From Dipetalonema caudispina (taxonomy: Eukaryota; Nematoda; Chromadorea; Rhabditida; Onchocercidae), in contig JABVXV010000181.1 in NCBI GenBank assembly GCA_013365325.1, forward strand, positions 60,501-124,500: a stretch of DNA of 64,000 bases. The letters run 5' to 3'. This document shows, one piece after another, positions 40,775-53,400 of this stretch. Below the pieces are notes generated by a model, which was given only the letters and a program-made list of their open reading frames with translations, had not been told where the DNA came from and ran no database searches. Every line of letters begins with the position of its first letter. Within the stretch, counting starts at the first letter, position 1. A program made the translations under genes and the position numbers.

Positions 40775-43591
40775 CTAAATAAAAATGTTTGTGGATAACG
40801 GGATTCGTTCATATTTTGGTGAAAAAAATTTCCCATGCGTGCCGGGCAAATCTTTGTACCAAGGTAATACTGGAAAAGCTAAAATATGAAGATCGTAAAG
40901 TTCGAACTGCTTCCTTCTTCGTGAATACCAATAACCAAAATTACCGAATATCAGGTGTGGTACGTTGTACGAGTATTCATACGGCATAGCAATCTGATTC
41001 TTCGTTAAGTTATACTTCTTATCAGCCTATAAAATGCATTCGCTAACGAGAAAAACACTAAGGCATCACTTTCTGGATACCAAAAAAAAGTAAATAAAAT
41101 CCAAATCCTGGATATATTTCGAAAAAATATGATATCTTTAATGCAATGAAAACTCACCACACGATACAGAATATTTTTTTGATACAGTGCACAACATGTT
41201 ATTGATAATGAATAAGTACTTGCAAAGTAAACTCGAAAGAAATCCTGGAAGGCACCTGCAAAATCGAAATGTTCAAATATGACTCGCAATCATTTAAGCT
41301 TGAAGAAAGGAAAAGAGTAATTTGGTGATATTTAATCCAAGTATCTTCAAAACAATTTAAACAGTTACACTAAACAAGTTGATAAATAACACATATTAAC
41401 GAATAACGAAACATATAAAGAAGTGTCAATATTTCTAAACTGTTCAAAGTTTTCAGAAAGATACTAAATGTTCCGTCCTGTACGGACATAAACTCATTGC
41501 TGCTATTCTCGTATAGCAATAAAATCTCCATGGTATATAAATTAATAGTCGAACGCATAAATTAAAAAAAATACTCGCTGGGATGATAATATAATTTTCT
41601 TAAAAAAAAATGTACTTATGACGTCAAATTTGAAGTCAACTATAGAAACTGACCATAAAGACCTGGAGCAACGGTAACAATATCCTGCTCAGTGATGTTT
41701 AATAGTCCACGCTTTTCAGCTTCAAACTGTTCGACTTGATGCATGTATTCCACAATAGGTTTAGTATTCTCATCACTTTCTATCAACTTCTTCATGTCAC
41801 CCTAAAAGTGATGGAATTTCGAAAAAAAGTTCCCATTAAAAAATCCTCCCATGTTTCATACTTCAAATACTCGAATTTTATTACCAGATCATATGTAAAA
41901 TACTACGACACGGCAACCTGCATGCATTCGAAACTTACAGTGTAATATGTTTGGCACACCAATTCGAATAACTTCCGAGTCCTTTCTATTAGAACCTTTT
42001 GCTGGATATGATGAGCCATGTTTAACATAACACCAACACTCAGATCCGGCAATATTTTCAACATTTCCAAATATTTCATGGTTAACTGAAAAAAAAGAAC
42101 AAATTTCGGATTTATTAAGATATACGTTAAATAATTTTTCCTAAGACCGATTGTTCATTCTTAACAACTTGGATAGAGTATTACTCTTCGGAAAAAGCCC
42201 AGAGGTGATGAAGCCAACAACAACAAACTGTTAGTAAAATTCAAAAGAATTTCAAATGCTTACATGAATCCGTATAACGTCTCGCTTATTCCGGTAGCAG
42301 TCAAATGCTCGTTCTATACACCATTCATTCTGCAATCATGAACTTGAAAAGTCAGTTATTTTTATGGAAAAATTACAAATATCAAATAAAAAATATTCTG
42401 CTTTTCATCTAACGAAAAAGGTCAGGAATTAGCAACAACTTACCGGAGCCCAAGGAAGCGAGCGTAGATTACCAATTGCCAGCACGTTATCTTCAACTTT
42501 CTCCTGAGGTGGTGGTTTCAGTCTTTCCCTGAAAATAAACGAAACGTAATCAACTTGTCAAACTAAATCAGAAAAATATCTAAATAACTCCCCTAGGCAT
42601 AATGTACCTTCATCTTGGTCACTTATTTCAAGTTACACTGCAGTAATATCAAAAAAACATCATTAGTTTCCGAATCATAAATTAAATCCACAGAGAATGA
42701 TTTCTCTTTAGGTGATTTAGGATACAAACAATGAACACTTTAATGATCAAGAATATCAGTGAAGAATACCATAGCTTTTATAAACTTTGCACCAAGTTTA
42801 CTTCAAAGTCAGAATTCACTAACCATACTGTTTTAATAGCATTCATCTCTGAATCCCAAGCATAATATTCGCGACAAATCTTATCGTATTCATGCTGGAA
42901 TGGCGCATCGAAATGATCATTTTCGATTAGAATCGGTAAACGTGACCGGAACACATACTTTGACCGTATCTCTTTTTCTTGTTCGCTTTCTTCTTCATTT
43001 TGAAATCCCAGCATACCGTTAATAGCATAACTTGATTTATATCGGTAGTACTGCAGTACTGCCTTCGAATGCCGAAGCAGAGAACCTGAAAGAAGCTATA
43101 GCTAATTTCGCTTAAAACTGCACATTCAATTTTAAATCATAACATCGTAATTATAAAAAATTGATTGCCAAACCGGATCTAATTAATGTAAAAATCATCT
43201 CAGTAAACTCTAGAAATATACCGAATACTCGAGTTCTACTCAATGTCATTTCTTCATCATGAATCCCACTTGAAGCAACCTGAAATAAAGCAACATGAGG
43301 GAATTCCAAAAAAGCATAGTGAATGATTCTCGATATTTTGAAAATTATCCAAGCTTCCCGAATTTCAAAAAGTGCTAATAAAACTGATTGACTCAAATTT
43401 CTCCAACAATTTCAGCCCAAAATTAAAATTACATAAATTTAAATTGCGCTTCAAAGATGTTGACAACAGAGCAGGAAAACTTAGCAATAAAATCGCCACA
43501 CTTAACTCAGTGCTACAATACAGAGATGAATCTACTTACCACTGCCAGTGAATGAGAGAAAAAGCCATCCACATGACATACAGAAATTTGA
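40775..43591 (-). CDS. Unrecognised multi-exon protein gene
   Basis: I do not recognise this protein. Exons supported by frame and splice phase are: end of an exon at 43540 (VCHVDGFFSHSLAV), 43222-43279, about 42824-43085, 42444-42528, 42266-42329, 41939-42085, 41654-41801, 41158-41255 and 40775-41026, stopping at TAG 40775. Readable segments are VFGSLLRHSKAVLQYYRYKS, ENDHFDAPFQHEYDKICREY, GNLRSLPWAP, CIERAFDCYRNKRDVI, EMLKILPDLSVGVMLNMAHH, TRKLFELVCQTYYTGDMKKL, APGLYGAFQDFFRVYFASTY and LAFPVLPWYKDLPGTHGKFF. The middle looks helical with repeat-like spacing. The junction between 42824-43085 and 42444-42528 does not resolve in phase, and the true start is not found; a frame at 43848-44087 beginning MIRLASYFGKVITLPSKIFS could be a mitochondrial targeting first exon. 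Its position just after odr-4 on the same strand suggests an operon-like run. Confidence 0.65.
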
Positions 43592-44537
43592 AATATTTAT
43601 CTAAATGTTGAAGTAAGAAAAAAATCACTTGGAAAATGAATAATAAATTAGTCATCCAAGGATGAAATACATAAAACTGATTAAAATCAACTATATATTT
43701 TCAAAAAAATTGCAAAAATAATTTCTTTTTTATTCATAGTTTAATAAAAACAGAGAGAATTAAAACAAACCGGAGACATCTTTCACCATCTCATCAAGAA
43801 CAACTAAAGAAATTCATCACATGATAGAAAACATTATTAAAAACTTTTCAAAGAAAAGGAAAGAAGAAACAATACTCAGTAATTAACTTTGAAGTTTGAA
43901 AAAGGAAATGAAAAAGTATGAATAAGATACGATAGAGTGAAGACCTAAAACTGAATGCCCAGCAAAAAAGGATGATTACTGTAGACAAACCGTAAGAACC
44001 ATGAAGTGAATTTAATTGTTGTAGGGCTGAAAAAATTTTGCTTGGAAGAGTGATTACCTTCCCGAAATATGAAGCTAACCTTATCAATATCCTAAAGATA
44101 CTCTAATATAAACAGCTTTTCCAGTTTTTCATACACTATTCCCTACCCATAATACCATGACACTAGCAATAAAACTGCAGAGACAAAATTTTAAAAAAAT
44201 CGTTGAAATAAATTTTGTCCTGACAAGATATATATCAGCAAGAAATGCAGAGTTTTTCTAACGAAGTAAGGATAATGTTGCTAGCAACATGAGGATAAAC
44301 TAAAACTGATATGAAAAGCAGTAAACCTCAGTTTAAAAAACCTCAGGGCAGTTTTAGAGAACTAAGTTTTCGCTCTCAAACTTTGTTATTAGTTTTGTAA
44401 AACCAGTTCTTTTTATAAGGCCAATAATAATTAGTTAGGGATAAATTTACATTCAGTCGGTGAGAACCAGACTTGTGAAAAATTTTGCAAACAAAAAATG
44501 GTCATTTATATTTGAATGATATGGCTTTATAGAACTA
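43592..44537. other. Spacer between odr-4 and the unrecognised gene
   Basis: It may hold the 5' exon of the downstream gene: the minus-strand frame 43848-44087 starts with an ATG, is rich in Arg/Lys/Ser and ends near a GTTTGTC donor, but its phase (1) does not match the next exon I can see. Otherwise AT-rich. Confidence 0.4.
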
Positions 44538-47500
44538 TTAAGATGATACCGTTTTCATCAGAAGATAGACAACAAAGGATAATAAAGCAACAAGTACAGC
44601 AATGAGAAAATAATAATTTATAGAAGTAACTTCACCAGTACGTATTGGAGGCAATATAACGGAACTTAAGCTCGATGTCGATGAACTAGATCGATCCACA
44701 CGGCTAGGCCGATCGTCCTCATTCAACATATTCAATAAATCGTTACCTTCCAAATGGCGTTCGCTACTTACATCAATATCATCTAAATATTTATCACTTA
44801 TTCCAGTTTTCTTTAACAAATCATTAAATTTGATTCAAAAGGCTAGTAGCATAAGAAATGAACCATAAAGGAAATTAAAACAAAAAATTGTTGAGAAACT
44901 CAAAACATAGATTTGTAACGTATATGTTTAATATAATGTCTGCTGTGAAAACTTATCACATCTGATAGCTACGATTTAAAAGATATAAAATTTCGCTCTG
45001 AACTGCCAATTCAAAAAAGAATTAACTTCAAAACCTCGAGAAATATTCCATAAAAAATATTACCTACCCTCGGGGACTTTAAGAGTCAAAAATTCGGCAA
45101 AAGACTGTTGTGCATCACTCGCCGTATCACTTTCAAAGAGGTAATCCGTAAAAACGATTGCCCGTTGACTGGGTAAAGAAACATAAGTAGCACGAGGTAA
45201 CTGATGCACCGCTAAACGATCCTTTGGTTCATCTTCGATCACATCCGTACTTTCATAATGAAGCTCTTTGAAATAAATATCAATTTACATATTGAAATAA
45301 TTAGTAGGCTTATCTACGAAAGAACTGAAGCAAATACTTAATCATCATAAAATTTCACTAGGAGTCAATTTTCGACCACATCCAAAAATTTAATAATCTG
45401 TTAAATTAACATACCGTTACCAGTCAAAGATATACTGTAGCAAACACACAACTCTTATGATATTCTAGAGATGACATGATCTAAAGAAATTAATGATTCT
45501 TCAACCATTCCTTGCTCATAACAGATAACAGTAACTTACCGGCTCTACTACATAACGATCGTATTATATGTTCTTTAACAGCATCAACTGCCTGACCAAC
45601 GGTAGCTTTACTGGGCACCGCTGCTTTTGCAGCAGTATCCACGATCAAATCAATGGTGCAGAATGAAGATATGTTTTGGTTATCCATATCATTATTTGAA
45701 TCATGTTTCTCACCTAAAATTTCATTTACTAGTAATTATTTTGTTTGCCCAAAACGCAACATATTTAGATGTTATGCCATTCAACAGCTTTTTTGATTAG
45801 AATCGCTATGTATTTGCTCGACTACAACTATTTTCTGAGCATAATAGTAGATGATTCGTATCGTAGCTATGCCGATTTCCAAATTCTAATCAAATCAATT
45901 TTCTATCTCCTTCCATTATTCTTTATAAAATTACCGAAATTCTGTCTAACTTGTTTTAATGAATGAAAAATTGAAGTAAAAGTGCAAGTGTTTTGGGAAA
46001 AAATTGTTTCAAAACATAGAAATATGTTTGCATAAATTATTTGAATCTTTAGCAAAGCGTACCAGCATTTAAAAATACTTCAATATCGAACGTAGTCGGC
46101 CCTCTATTTTTCCGATCACGAGATCTCAAAAACTCATCTCGTGATCGTGACAAGCCATTCACCAATGCTATATCTGTTTTCAAAAGCTGAAATAACGTTA
46201 CTTAATTATTTCAGCTTTCAAGCTATCATAAGAACAATCCTTTAAAGTTTAAACTTAGAGTCACAAAATTTTAATTGTCTTCTAAAGGGTTTAAAAGTTA
46301 GACGTTTAGACAAAAACAGAATCGAACTATGATAAAAACATTTACATATTCGGCCCATTCATGTATTGCACTTGTAAATTGCTTATGAAAATCCCAAACA
46401 CCATCAGTCAGAGGTTCTGATAATCGAAAAGCAGCAGATGATTCCAAGCGTACCCATTCCAACTGCAATAAGCAATATAGAGTTAGCTACAATTAGTTTT
46501 GTATATCTTTAAACAATCACAATATAGTGTTACAAAAATATCTACAGTATCTATCATTAATCTAGTTTAATTTTTATCTTAATAAAAATTGATTGTTTGA
46601 AACTATCCACACTTCACTTCCGGCCTACTACCATCCATCCTACATGCACCATTTAGATAATTAAGTATATTCTCAAAAAAAGTCGCTGTGAAAATGGCAA
46701 TCGAAAAGTATCCAATCAAAAATCAAATATGAAAACAGCAAATACCTGACTGAAGCTCACTTTAGTTTGTGAGCCAGCAGCACCTTTTCGACTACAATCA
46801 ACAATACATCCATACGGCTTCCCCAATGGTGTTTCAATTCCAATTAATGCCTGAAATTTATAATTTCACGGCAAAAAGTTATCCAAATTTTACCTTATAA
46901 CTTTTCCATATCATCAAAATCTTAAATTTTGCAGTCCAGAAAATAACGAAGAATAAAGCAATTAAGACAGAAATAAAGTATTTTGTACGAAAGTTAATCC
47001 AACATGTTATTGTCTTTCCTTCCAATCTAAATTTAGGTTCCTTATTGTCAGACATTGTTAGTTACTAAAAATCTTATAGAAAACTTTGTCATGATCAAGC
47101 TAAACTTCCAATTAACAAAGAAAAGAGGAACAAACCAAACAATTGTCAACAAGCTTGATGTTTAGAGAACTGAGCGCATTATGACGGACTGCTATCTGGG
47201 AAAGTGCCCGAACAAGCATACCCCGAACTTGTGCTGATTGTAATGATGATTTTGAATCAGCTAACCATAGCAAACCTAAAAATAAAAATCGAAATTCGGC
47301 TCTATACCACACTTATTTTCAAACTAAGCACTGAGCAAAGATCAGTAAGTCTACAACATACAGCAAATTAACATAATCTGAGATTAAGAATTAACTGGTA
47401 ATGGAATGATTAGATCATAAAGAAGTAGGAGTCATTTAAAATTCAGGAAACTTGATAATTAATATCCGATATTTGCTAAATGCACTTGCAAAAATACTTA

Positions 47501-47971
47501 TCAACTATCATGGTGCCTCCTGGCAAAAATCTTAAAACACGTGATCCAATATCAGCGATCCAATCAGCATCTACTGATTTTGAATGAATATCACCAGTCT
47601 GCAAAATACGCTTCTTTAAAGATGCTTCATTCTTAACTGCAACAATAAAATGACAAAAAAAAAAAAAAAAAAAAAAAAAACCGTTCATAGATCCTTCTTG
47701 ACGTACATCTCAAGCAATTATTAAGAATGGGCATAATGTACCTTTGAATTATAAGTTCAACTGAATGATAAGTTTAGCTAAATGATACCTCATCTTGCAT
47801 GGTGTCAGGATAAGCGCACATTGCAATGTGCGCCACATGAAAATCCTCATCCATCTTGGAACCAATTAAAAATCCAGCGCTACCAGCAATTCCATACTTT
47901 CTCTGTCTCTCACAATGTTCCCGTATATAACAATCCAATACAAATTCCAAGCATTTATCCAGCAGAATCAT
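44538..47971 (-). CDS. odr-4: ODR-4-like protein (ER membrane receptor-maturation factor)
   Basis: ODR-4 is a tail-anchored ER/transport-vesicle protein that helps fold and export chemosensory G-protein-coupled receptors in nematodes; vertebrates have an orthologue. Nine exons join: 47789-47971, 47502-47631, 47136-47275, 46746-46850, 46346-46462, 46063-46186, 45540-45713, 45068-45265 and 44538-44782 (1416 nt, 471 aa, close to the 445-455 aa usual for the family). The N-terminal Mov34-like domain shows GSAGFLIGSK, AHIAMCAYP and LRFLPGGTMIVGLLWLA, matching the human order. Later come WDFHKQFTSAIHEWAEY, FDIEVFLNAG, VGQAVDAVKEHIIRSLCSRA and RAIVFTDYLF. The C-terminus is a single membrane anchor (YYFLIAVLVALLSFVVYLLM) with a very short tail. 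The donor of exon 2 reads ATAAGT rather than GTAAGT (see findings). Exon 6 contains an 11-bp perfect inverted repeat. RNF5 lies about 0.7 kb upstream in the same direction. Confidence 0.9.
46114..46146. repeat. Perfect 11-bp inverted repeat inside odr-4 exon 6
   Basis: GATCACGAGAT at 46114-46124 and its exact reverse complement ATCTCGTGATC at 46136-46146 flank an 11-nt spacer. On the coding strand this encodes the near-repeat SRSRDEFLRSRDR. Confidence 0.9.
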
Positions 47972-48672
47972 TATGGCAGTTACAACAACGATGTATATTT
48001 ATAACATTCACTGATGAAAACCGTCCAAAATTACCTGCAAAATGTGTATTACATCAATATGCAAAGCAAATGCATATGTACGAGTGAGAAATGTTTGAAA
48101 AGCAATCTGTTGCGCATGAAACCATGTCTACTACGCCGGATATTTTCTCCTGAACTTCAGTAAACATCTCCGTTATTGTTCTTGTTAATACTTTATACGG
48201 TCACTGATTTATACCGAATATTAGTTGCTTCAATTAGCCATTGATGAAAATATTTATTTCATATCATCAAATGAAAACATATATCTAAAACAGTATACAG
48301 TAGTTAACCATTTCGGCGACTAAATAGCAAATATTTAAGATAATGAATAAAGAACACTAATATGAGTGACGAATTATTGATTTAAAGATGAAGAAGCAAA
48401 TGAAGAGTACAAGAAATACATTTACCATACTTAAGCTCATATAATTTCAAAATTTATGGACTTTAAAATCTATGTACAATTGAGAAATCACAGAAATGAA
48501 TATGAAATATTGCAACAAGTTTTCGTGCTCGCCAAACTAATTTTTGTTTGTCCTGTAAATTAAAGAATTAAAGAAAACAACAATCTTTATTGATACCAAG
48601 AAAAAAAAAGTACCGAGTCATATGGGGATCAAGCACTATTCCTGCAATAAAATTTTCGAAGCTATTTCGGCA
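47972..48672. other. Spacer between RNF5-like gene and odr-4
   Basis: About 0.7 kb of AT-rich sequence between two minus-strand genes; it should contain the RNF5 3' UTR and the odr-4 5' region. I see no exon. Confidence 0.5.
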
Positions 48673-50429
48673 TCACAAATATATCTTAATTCCAAAAAAA
48701 TTTAATGCCAGATTCCTGACGAAACGTGCATCCACAATTACGACAATGTTATAAAATATGAGCATCGAAAGATAATAGTGACAAAGGAAACAACCTGATT
48801 GGGACAAATGTCGAAAATGCTCAAAACTAAAAAAAAAAAACAGTAAATTTCTGACGCATGATTTGAAAGTTACTCGGGAAATTCAAAATTACCTTTTTGA
48901 TGTTTGTCTGCCAAGCATGAATGCACCAATCAAGCCAACAACAACAGTACCAACCTTGAGGAGATCTATCCAGTCGATAACTTCGCTCCGTGAATTTGAT
49001 TGAGCTTTATCATCTTCCTTTAATTACTTTATGTCATTTGACTGAGATTTTAAGGACCTATAAGTTAAAGAACTCCATTAATATCGTGATGACAAATATG
49101 CACACATCCTCCACACATGCAAACATATGAGCTCACTACATCCGCTTAGTGTCTATATAATTTCGATTTTCCAACACTTTTTCATATCTTCCTGATTACG
49201 AAATTATTAATTAATAACAAGAGAACTAATGAAGTCTTTTATGCCTGCAATACGCATGTGTCTGGAACCATTTGCCAATAAAAACTAAAAAGTTAAAAAC
49301 GACATTAGAGGAAGCAAATATGCATATAAGCCATTTTTGAATTGTTCCTTTCAAAAAACAACTAACTTCGCGACTTGGTGCAGGTGCTGTGGGTCTCGGA
49401 TTTTTACAATTGCTCACCATCCCTTTACCATAAATTGGAATGATCTAAAAAAAACTAATTTTTCAAAAAATCAAAACAATTAGAGTGGATGATGAAAATT
49501 TAACATGTAGGTCTAACTGTACTTCAGCAGGAAACTACCATTTTTTTGTTCCAAGTAAACACGAATTTCGAAAAAATGCTTCATAGTCTGGAAAGTGAGA
49601 TATATTCTAGGCAGATTTCAGGTGGATATGGTCATTTCTAAACAAAGCCATGTATCAGATACAACAATTCAGTGATGGAAAGTTACCTGAAGACACAGTC
49701 ATAGATATAAAGAGACTGCAAAACCTTCATGTTTTCTTATAAAACTAGATTCTGGGTAATCTAAATAATAATTTTTCAACAATCAATATTCACATTCAAT
49801 TCCAACTGGACGTCCACTCCAACTAACAATATCATCAGACAGTTGCCCTGAATTGTGTCGAGTGTCAACACACATTTCTACACGCTATTCTTCCATTCAA
49901 CATTTTATCAGATTTATAAGGAAGTATGAAAACGTACATCACCGTCTTGTACACGTCTTTTGCAGATGGGACATTGTTTTTTACTATATGCATAATTAGT
50001 CAGCCATTCATCAATACATTCCCAGCAATAAAAATGACCACAACTAAGAACAACGGGATTCACTGCTTCTTTATAACAGATGCTGCATTCGTACCTAAAA
50101 CCCTCCCAGCATTATTCCAAGGATTCAAATTTTCCAGAATTAAACGACTGAAAATTTGAACTTCTATTAAAGTATAAATTGCTACCACGTCGTCATAATC
50201 CCAAAAGTCAAATTAAGCAACGACACTGTCAATGCATCCAAGTCTTCAAAATTAAATATTTGGAAGAAACTTCAAAAACCATTAAAAGAAACTGTTTTGG
50301 CACGAAAATATGTAAGTAAAACTATTGGGTCTGAAGTCTCAATACAGTAATTTACCTCGAATCCTCCTCGTCGATACTGCCACTTCTGGATTCATTATGG
50401 AACTCATGATGCTTTTCAGATGTAGCCAT
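48673..50429 (-). CDS. rnf-5: RNF5/RNF185-type RING E3 ubiquitin ligase
   Basis: Members of this family are membrane-anchored E3 ligases of the ER that act in ER-associated degradation. Exons 50356-50429, 49938-50094, 49367-49444 and 48893-49017 join in phase from MATSEKHHEFHNES. The RING is canonical C3HC4: YECSICYKEA, SCGHFYCWECIDEW, then QCPICKRRV. It is followed by the family hallmark IIPIYGKG (human VVPLYGRG) and a Pro-rich linker (NPRPTAPAPSRE). A membrane segment (VGTVVVGLIGAFMLG) ends exon 4. The last exon is uncertain: an exon starting at 48826 reads FEHFRHLSQSG and can either run on to a TGA at 48673 with a second hydrophobic stretch (LSMLIFYNIVVIV), giving 195 aa, or splice again at 48795. 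Two C-terminal membrane segments are usual in RNF185, which favours the run-on reading. Confidence 0.85.
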
Positions 50430-52209
50430 CACTAAATAAAATTAAATCAAACATGTTTGTTTCCGCCATTTGATACTGAAATTTCAACAGAAATTTTGTC
50501 ACTTGTAATAGACATACTTCCATATTATTTGAACAAAATTCATATTTAAATCTAATGCAAAATGTACAGTGAAAAGTCTCTCAATATATAATGACAATAC
50601 CTATTATCTATTACAAATTTTTGGAAGAAATAAGCAGTGATCCAAATATTACGTAAATTTCCAATGTTGTTCACAATATCCGTAATATCTTCTAACAAGT
50701 GATATAAATATCATCATACAGAAGGCTTTAATTTCACATTTATTATTTTTCTTATCTAATTATTTTACATAAAATTGCATCAATAAATGAAAAAAGCAAA
50801 CTAAGAATGCAAACAAATGATACTGTTCACATGAAATAATAGTCCCGAAGAAAATCTCTATCTCATATTTGTAAAATTAATTAATATCCACATATGAAGT
50901 CCGAATTTGTTACACCAAACAACAGATAAATCAAAAGTTGATAAGTGACAAATGACATCATTTGTCACTCTCTACGAATCATTTTTATAATCATTTAATT
51001 TCTGCTAATTTTTTCACCAATTTTTAGCGTCTCTTCAGTTGCAAAATAATCCTTCCTGCATCTATAAATATTAAATTTTCCTAAAAGTTCACAATTCTTT
51101 TAACCTTTAACATTAAAACATCTTAATACCACACAAGATCCCTTACAATCCTCCAAACATACTCCAATGAGTGAGTTCAACTATTGCAAAGAAAGTTGCG
51201 TTATCGATGCATGCTACAAGCTGTGAAAAGACTTTAGTATGAAATGATTTCAATTGAAACGATGTTATTCTATTGTTGATCGTCTAGAAGTTATTATGTT
51301 TATTGGGGATAAACTTAATAGTATATTCCTTACTAATCAATCTATTTAATTGAATATTGAAGAATTGGGCTCGTTTTTAATTTGTAAGTAAATTTCAAAG
51401 TTTAATGCAATATAGCATTTGGAAATCTCTCATAGATTTCTTCAAATTTGAAAGATTATTGTCTCATAAAATGATGCGAAAGTCAATTGCAGGTATTTGA
51501 AACTTTTTAGATTCAAAAAACGACAGTTCTGAATAGAATACACGTAATTTTCTTTCCAGAACAGGCATAATCATCAAAAGTACTGCTAAAATGAATATAT
51601 GAAATTGAAATTTTAAATGTTTGTGAAGAAAAAATTTATGAACTTCTGGAGAATTGGTATCATTTGCCTTAATCATATATGGATGATATTTAACCAAACT
51701 AGATTAAATGATAAACATTAGTAATTTATAATGGTAAATGGTATGACAAGAAAGTTTCTTCTAAATGAACGTATAAATCATCAGTTAAGAGTTCACGAGC
51801 AAGATGTGATATTATTCGTCACATTTACCTAAGAGTGACAATATCAGCAGTTTTTTAATTTAAATTAAGATTTCCTTCTTGGGAATCATTAAAAGCATTC
51901 GGTCATTCATTGCCGTACATAACTGCAACTCGAACTAGCTAAATGCAAAAATGGCAGCAGTTTTAAAATAACTCTGCTATGTCAGTCATTTAATTATTTG
52001 TTTTAATCAAGCTATTGTGTTTTCATTAGCACATAATTTGTCCTGCATCGCAAATGTCCAGCAAAGTGACCTAACAAATACGCAACAATATGATTTGCAT
52101 TACAAATGAATGGTATGATATTCTAAGAGGTAACTGAAACTTGCAATATGTTATCTTTCCGTAAAACGGAGCTTCAAAAGCGGGGCGCCCTCACGGATGA
52201 AACCCCACG
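50430..52209. other. Intergenic
   Basis: About 1.8 kb upstream of the RNF5-like gene, probably including its promoter. A minus-strand frame at 51464-51697 (Leu/Phe-rich, one hydrophobic stretch) has no recognisable homology and no clear splice partners, so I do not call it. Nothing else seen. Confidence 0.5.
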
Positions 52210-52281
52210 TGCGTCAGGGGGGAATCGAACCCCCGTCGATTGCTTGGAAGGCAACCATGCTGACCATTACACCACTGACGC
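52210..52281 (-). tRNA. tRNA-Gly (anticodon TCC)
   Basis: On the minus strand the acceptor stem GCGTCAG pairs with CTGACGC. The D-arm has GGTGTAATGGTCAGCAT, and the anticodon arm TTGCC-TTCCAAG-type loop carries TCC. The T-arm is GGGGG-TTCGATT-CCCCC. Discriminator A, about 72 nt, no intron. Internal A and B box promoter elements are intact. Confidence 0.95.
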
Positions 52282-53316
52282 TCATCGTCCTACGGAAATT
52301 AAGTTCCGGATTATATGCAAATTCAAAACTGTATACATTTAAGTAATTATTTCCAAAATATGTTCAAATCTTTAAATATTATCCCATACTTTCAAGTAAT
52401 TACTTCTAAATGCATTGGAATTGACGAAGATAACTAACATAATATTTAAACATACTTAAAAGTTCAAGTATTTTTTAAATATTTGCTTAACAAGTTTTTA
52501 CTTATGTTAAAACCAAATTATTGTTGTAAGATTTTGATAACTGTTTATTTTCTATGTTTTATAACATTTTTGATATTCAATTGAAGGTTCCAAACAAAAT
52601 AAATCCCAAAGACATCATCGAATACAATGTGAATGTTTGAATTACATTTTGTCGATGTTCAATAATGATCTAACGATCAGTTTAACGAGTAATATGCAAT
52701 AGTTCAGTAGATCAATATCAGCTTGCTGTTGCTTTATAGCAAATGAAGTGATCGGTGTGAAAAGATTGACAGAAATGCTTCAAAATGTGCAATACATGAC
52801 TCTCTCTTTTTTTTTCCCCTCAAATAAACCAAGGCATACTATTGTTTTATGCTACAAATTATATTCACAAAATATTGACGGCTTCAGAAGTACGATGAAA
52901 ATTTCCTCTAAAGAGTCGAAAAATTCATTAATCTTTAATTTTTCTAATGAGGATAAAGTTTTTTTTTGCTACTTGTGCCATATATATGATAATATATCAC
53001 CGATCAATAAATGATAAATGAAGGAAAGAAATTTGATATCAAATTTGCAAGAATATATTTTATAAATATATTTCTAAAACTTTTTCTGAAAAATTTTATA
53101 AATAATAATATCATTTATTATATAAATGATATTAAAAATTAATCAAACACAGTAATAGCATTGGTGATTTGATTTTGATCATTTCTGTAAACCGCACGAC
53201 CTTTGGTTAAACGAAGATGAATCATTATGACCTTTGACTGAACGAAACTAATCTATGTCATTTTTATTTTATAATAACAATATCACAATAATGGAATGTC
53301 AAAGATGAAAGGCGGG
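52282..53316. other. Intergenic between the two tRNA genes
   Basis: AT-rich. The open frame on the plus strand at 52748-53014 begins with GTG, has no recognisable homology and is not called. No other structure seen. Confidence 0.55.
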
Positions 53317-53400
53317 GCAGCGATGGCCGAGTGGTTAAGGCGTTGGACTTAAGATCCAATGGACGCTAAGTCCTCGTGGGTTCGAACCCCACTCGCTGCA
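53317..53400 (+). tRNA. tRNA-Leu (anticodon TAA)
   Basis: Acceptor stem GCAGCGA pairs with TCGCTGC, with discriminator A. The D-arm reads TGGCCGAGTGGTTAAGGC (A box). The anticodon stem TTGGA/TCCAA encloses CTTAAGA, giving TAA. A long variable arm (TGGACGCTAAGTCC region) marks a class II tRNA. The T-arm is GTGGG-TTCGAAC-CCCAC. 84 nt, no intron. Confidence 0.95.

Noticed and set aside
51464..51697. 77-codon minus-strand frame with a hydrophobic stretch
   Set aside because: The listed start is TTG, no similarity is recognised and there is no context for a gene.
52748..53014. 88-codon plus-strand frame between the tRNA genes
   Set aside because: Starts at GTG, composition is that of AT-rich non-coding DNA, no splice sites fit.
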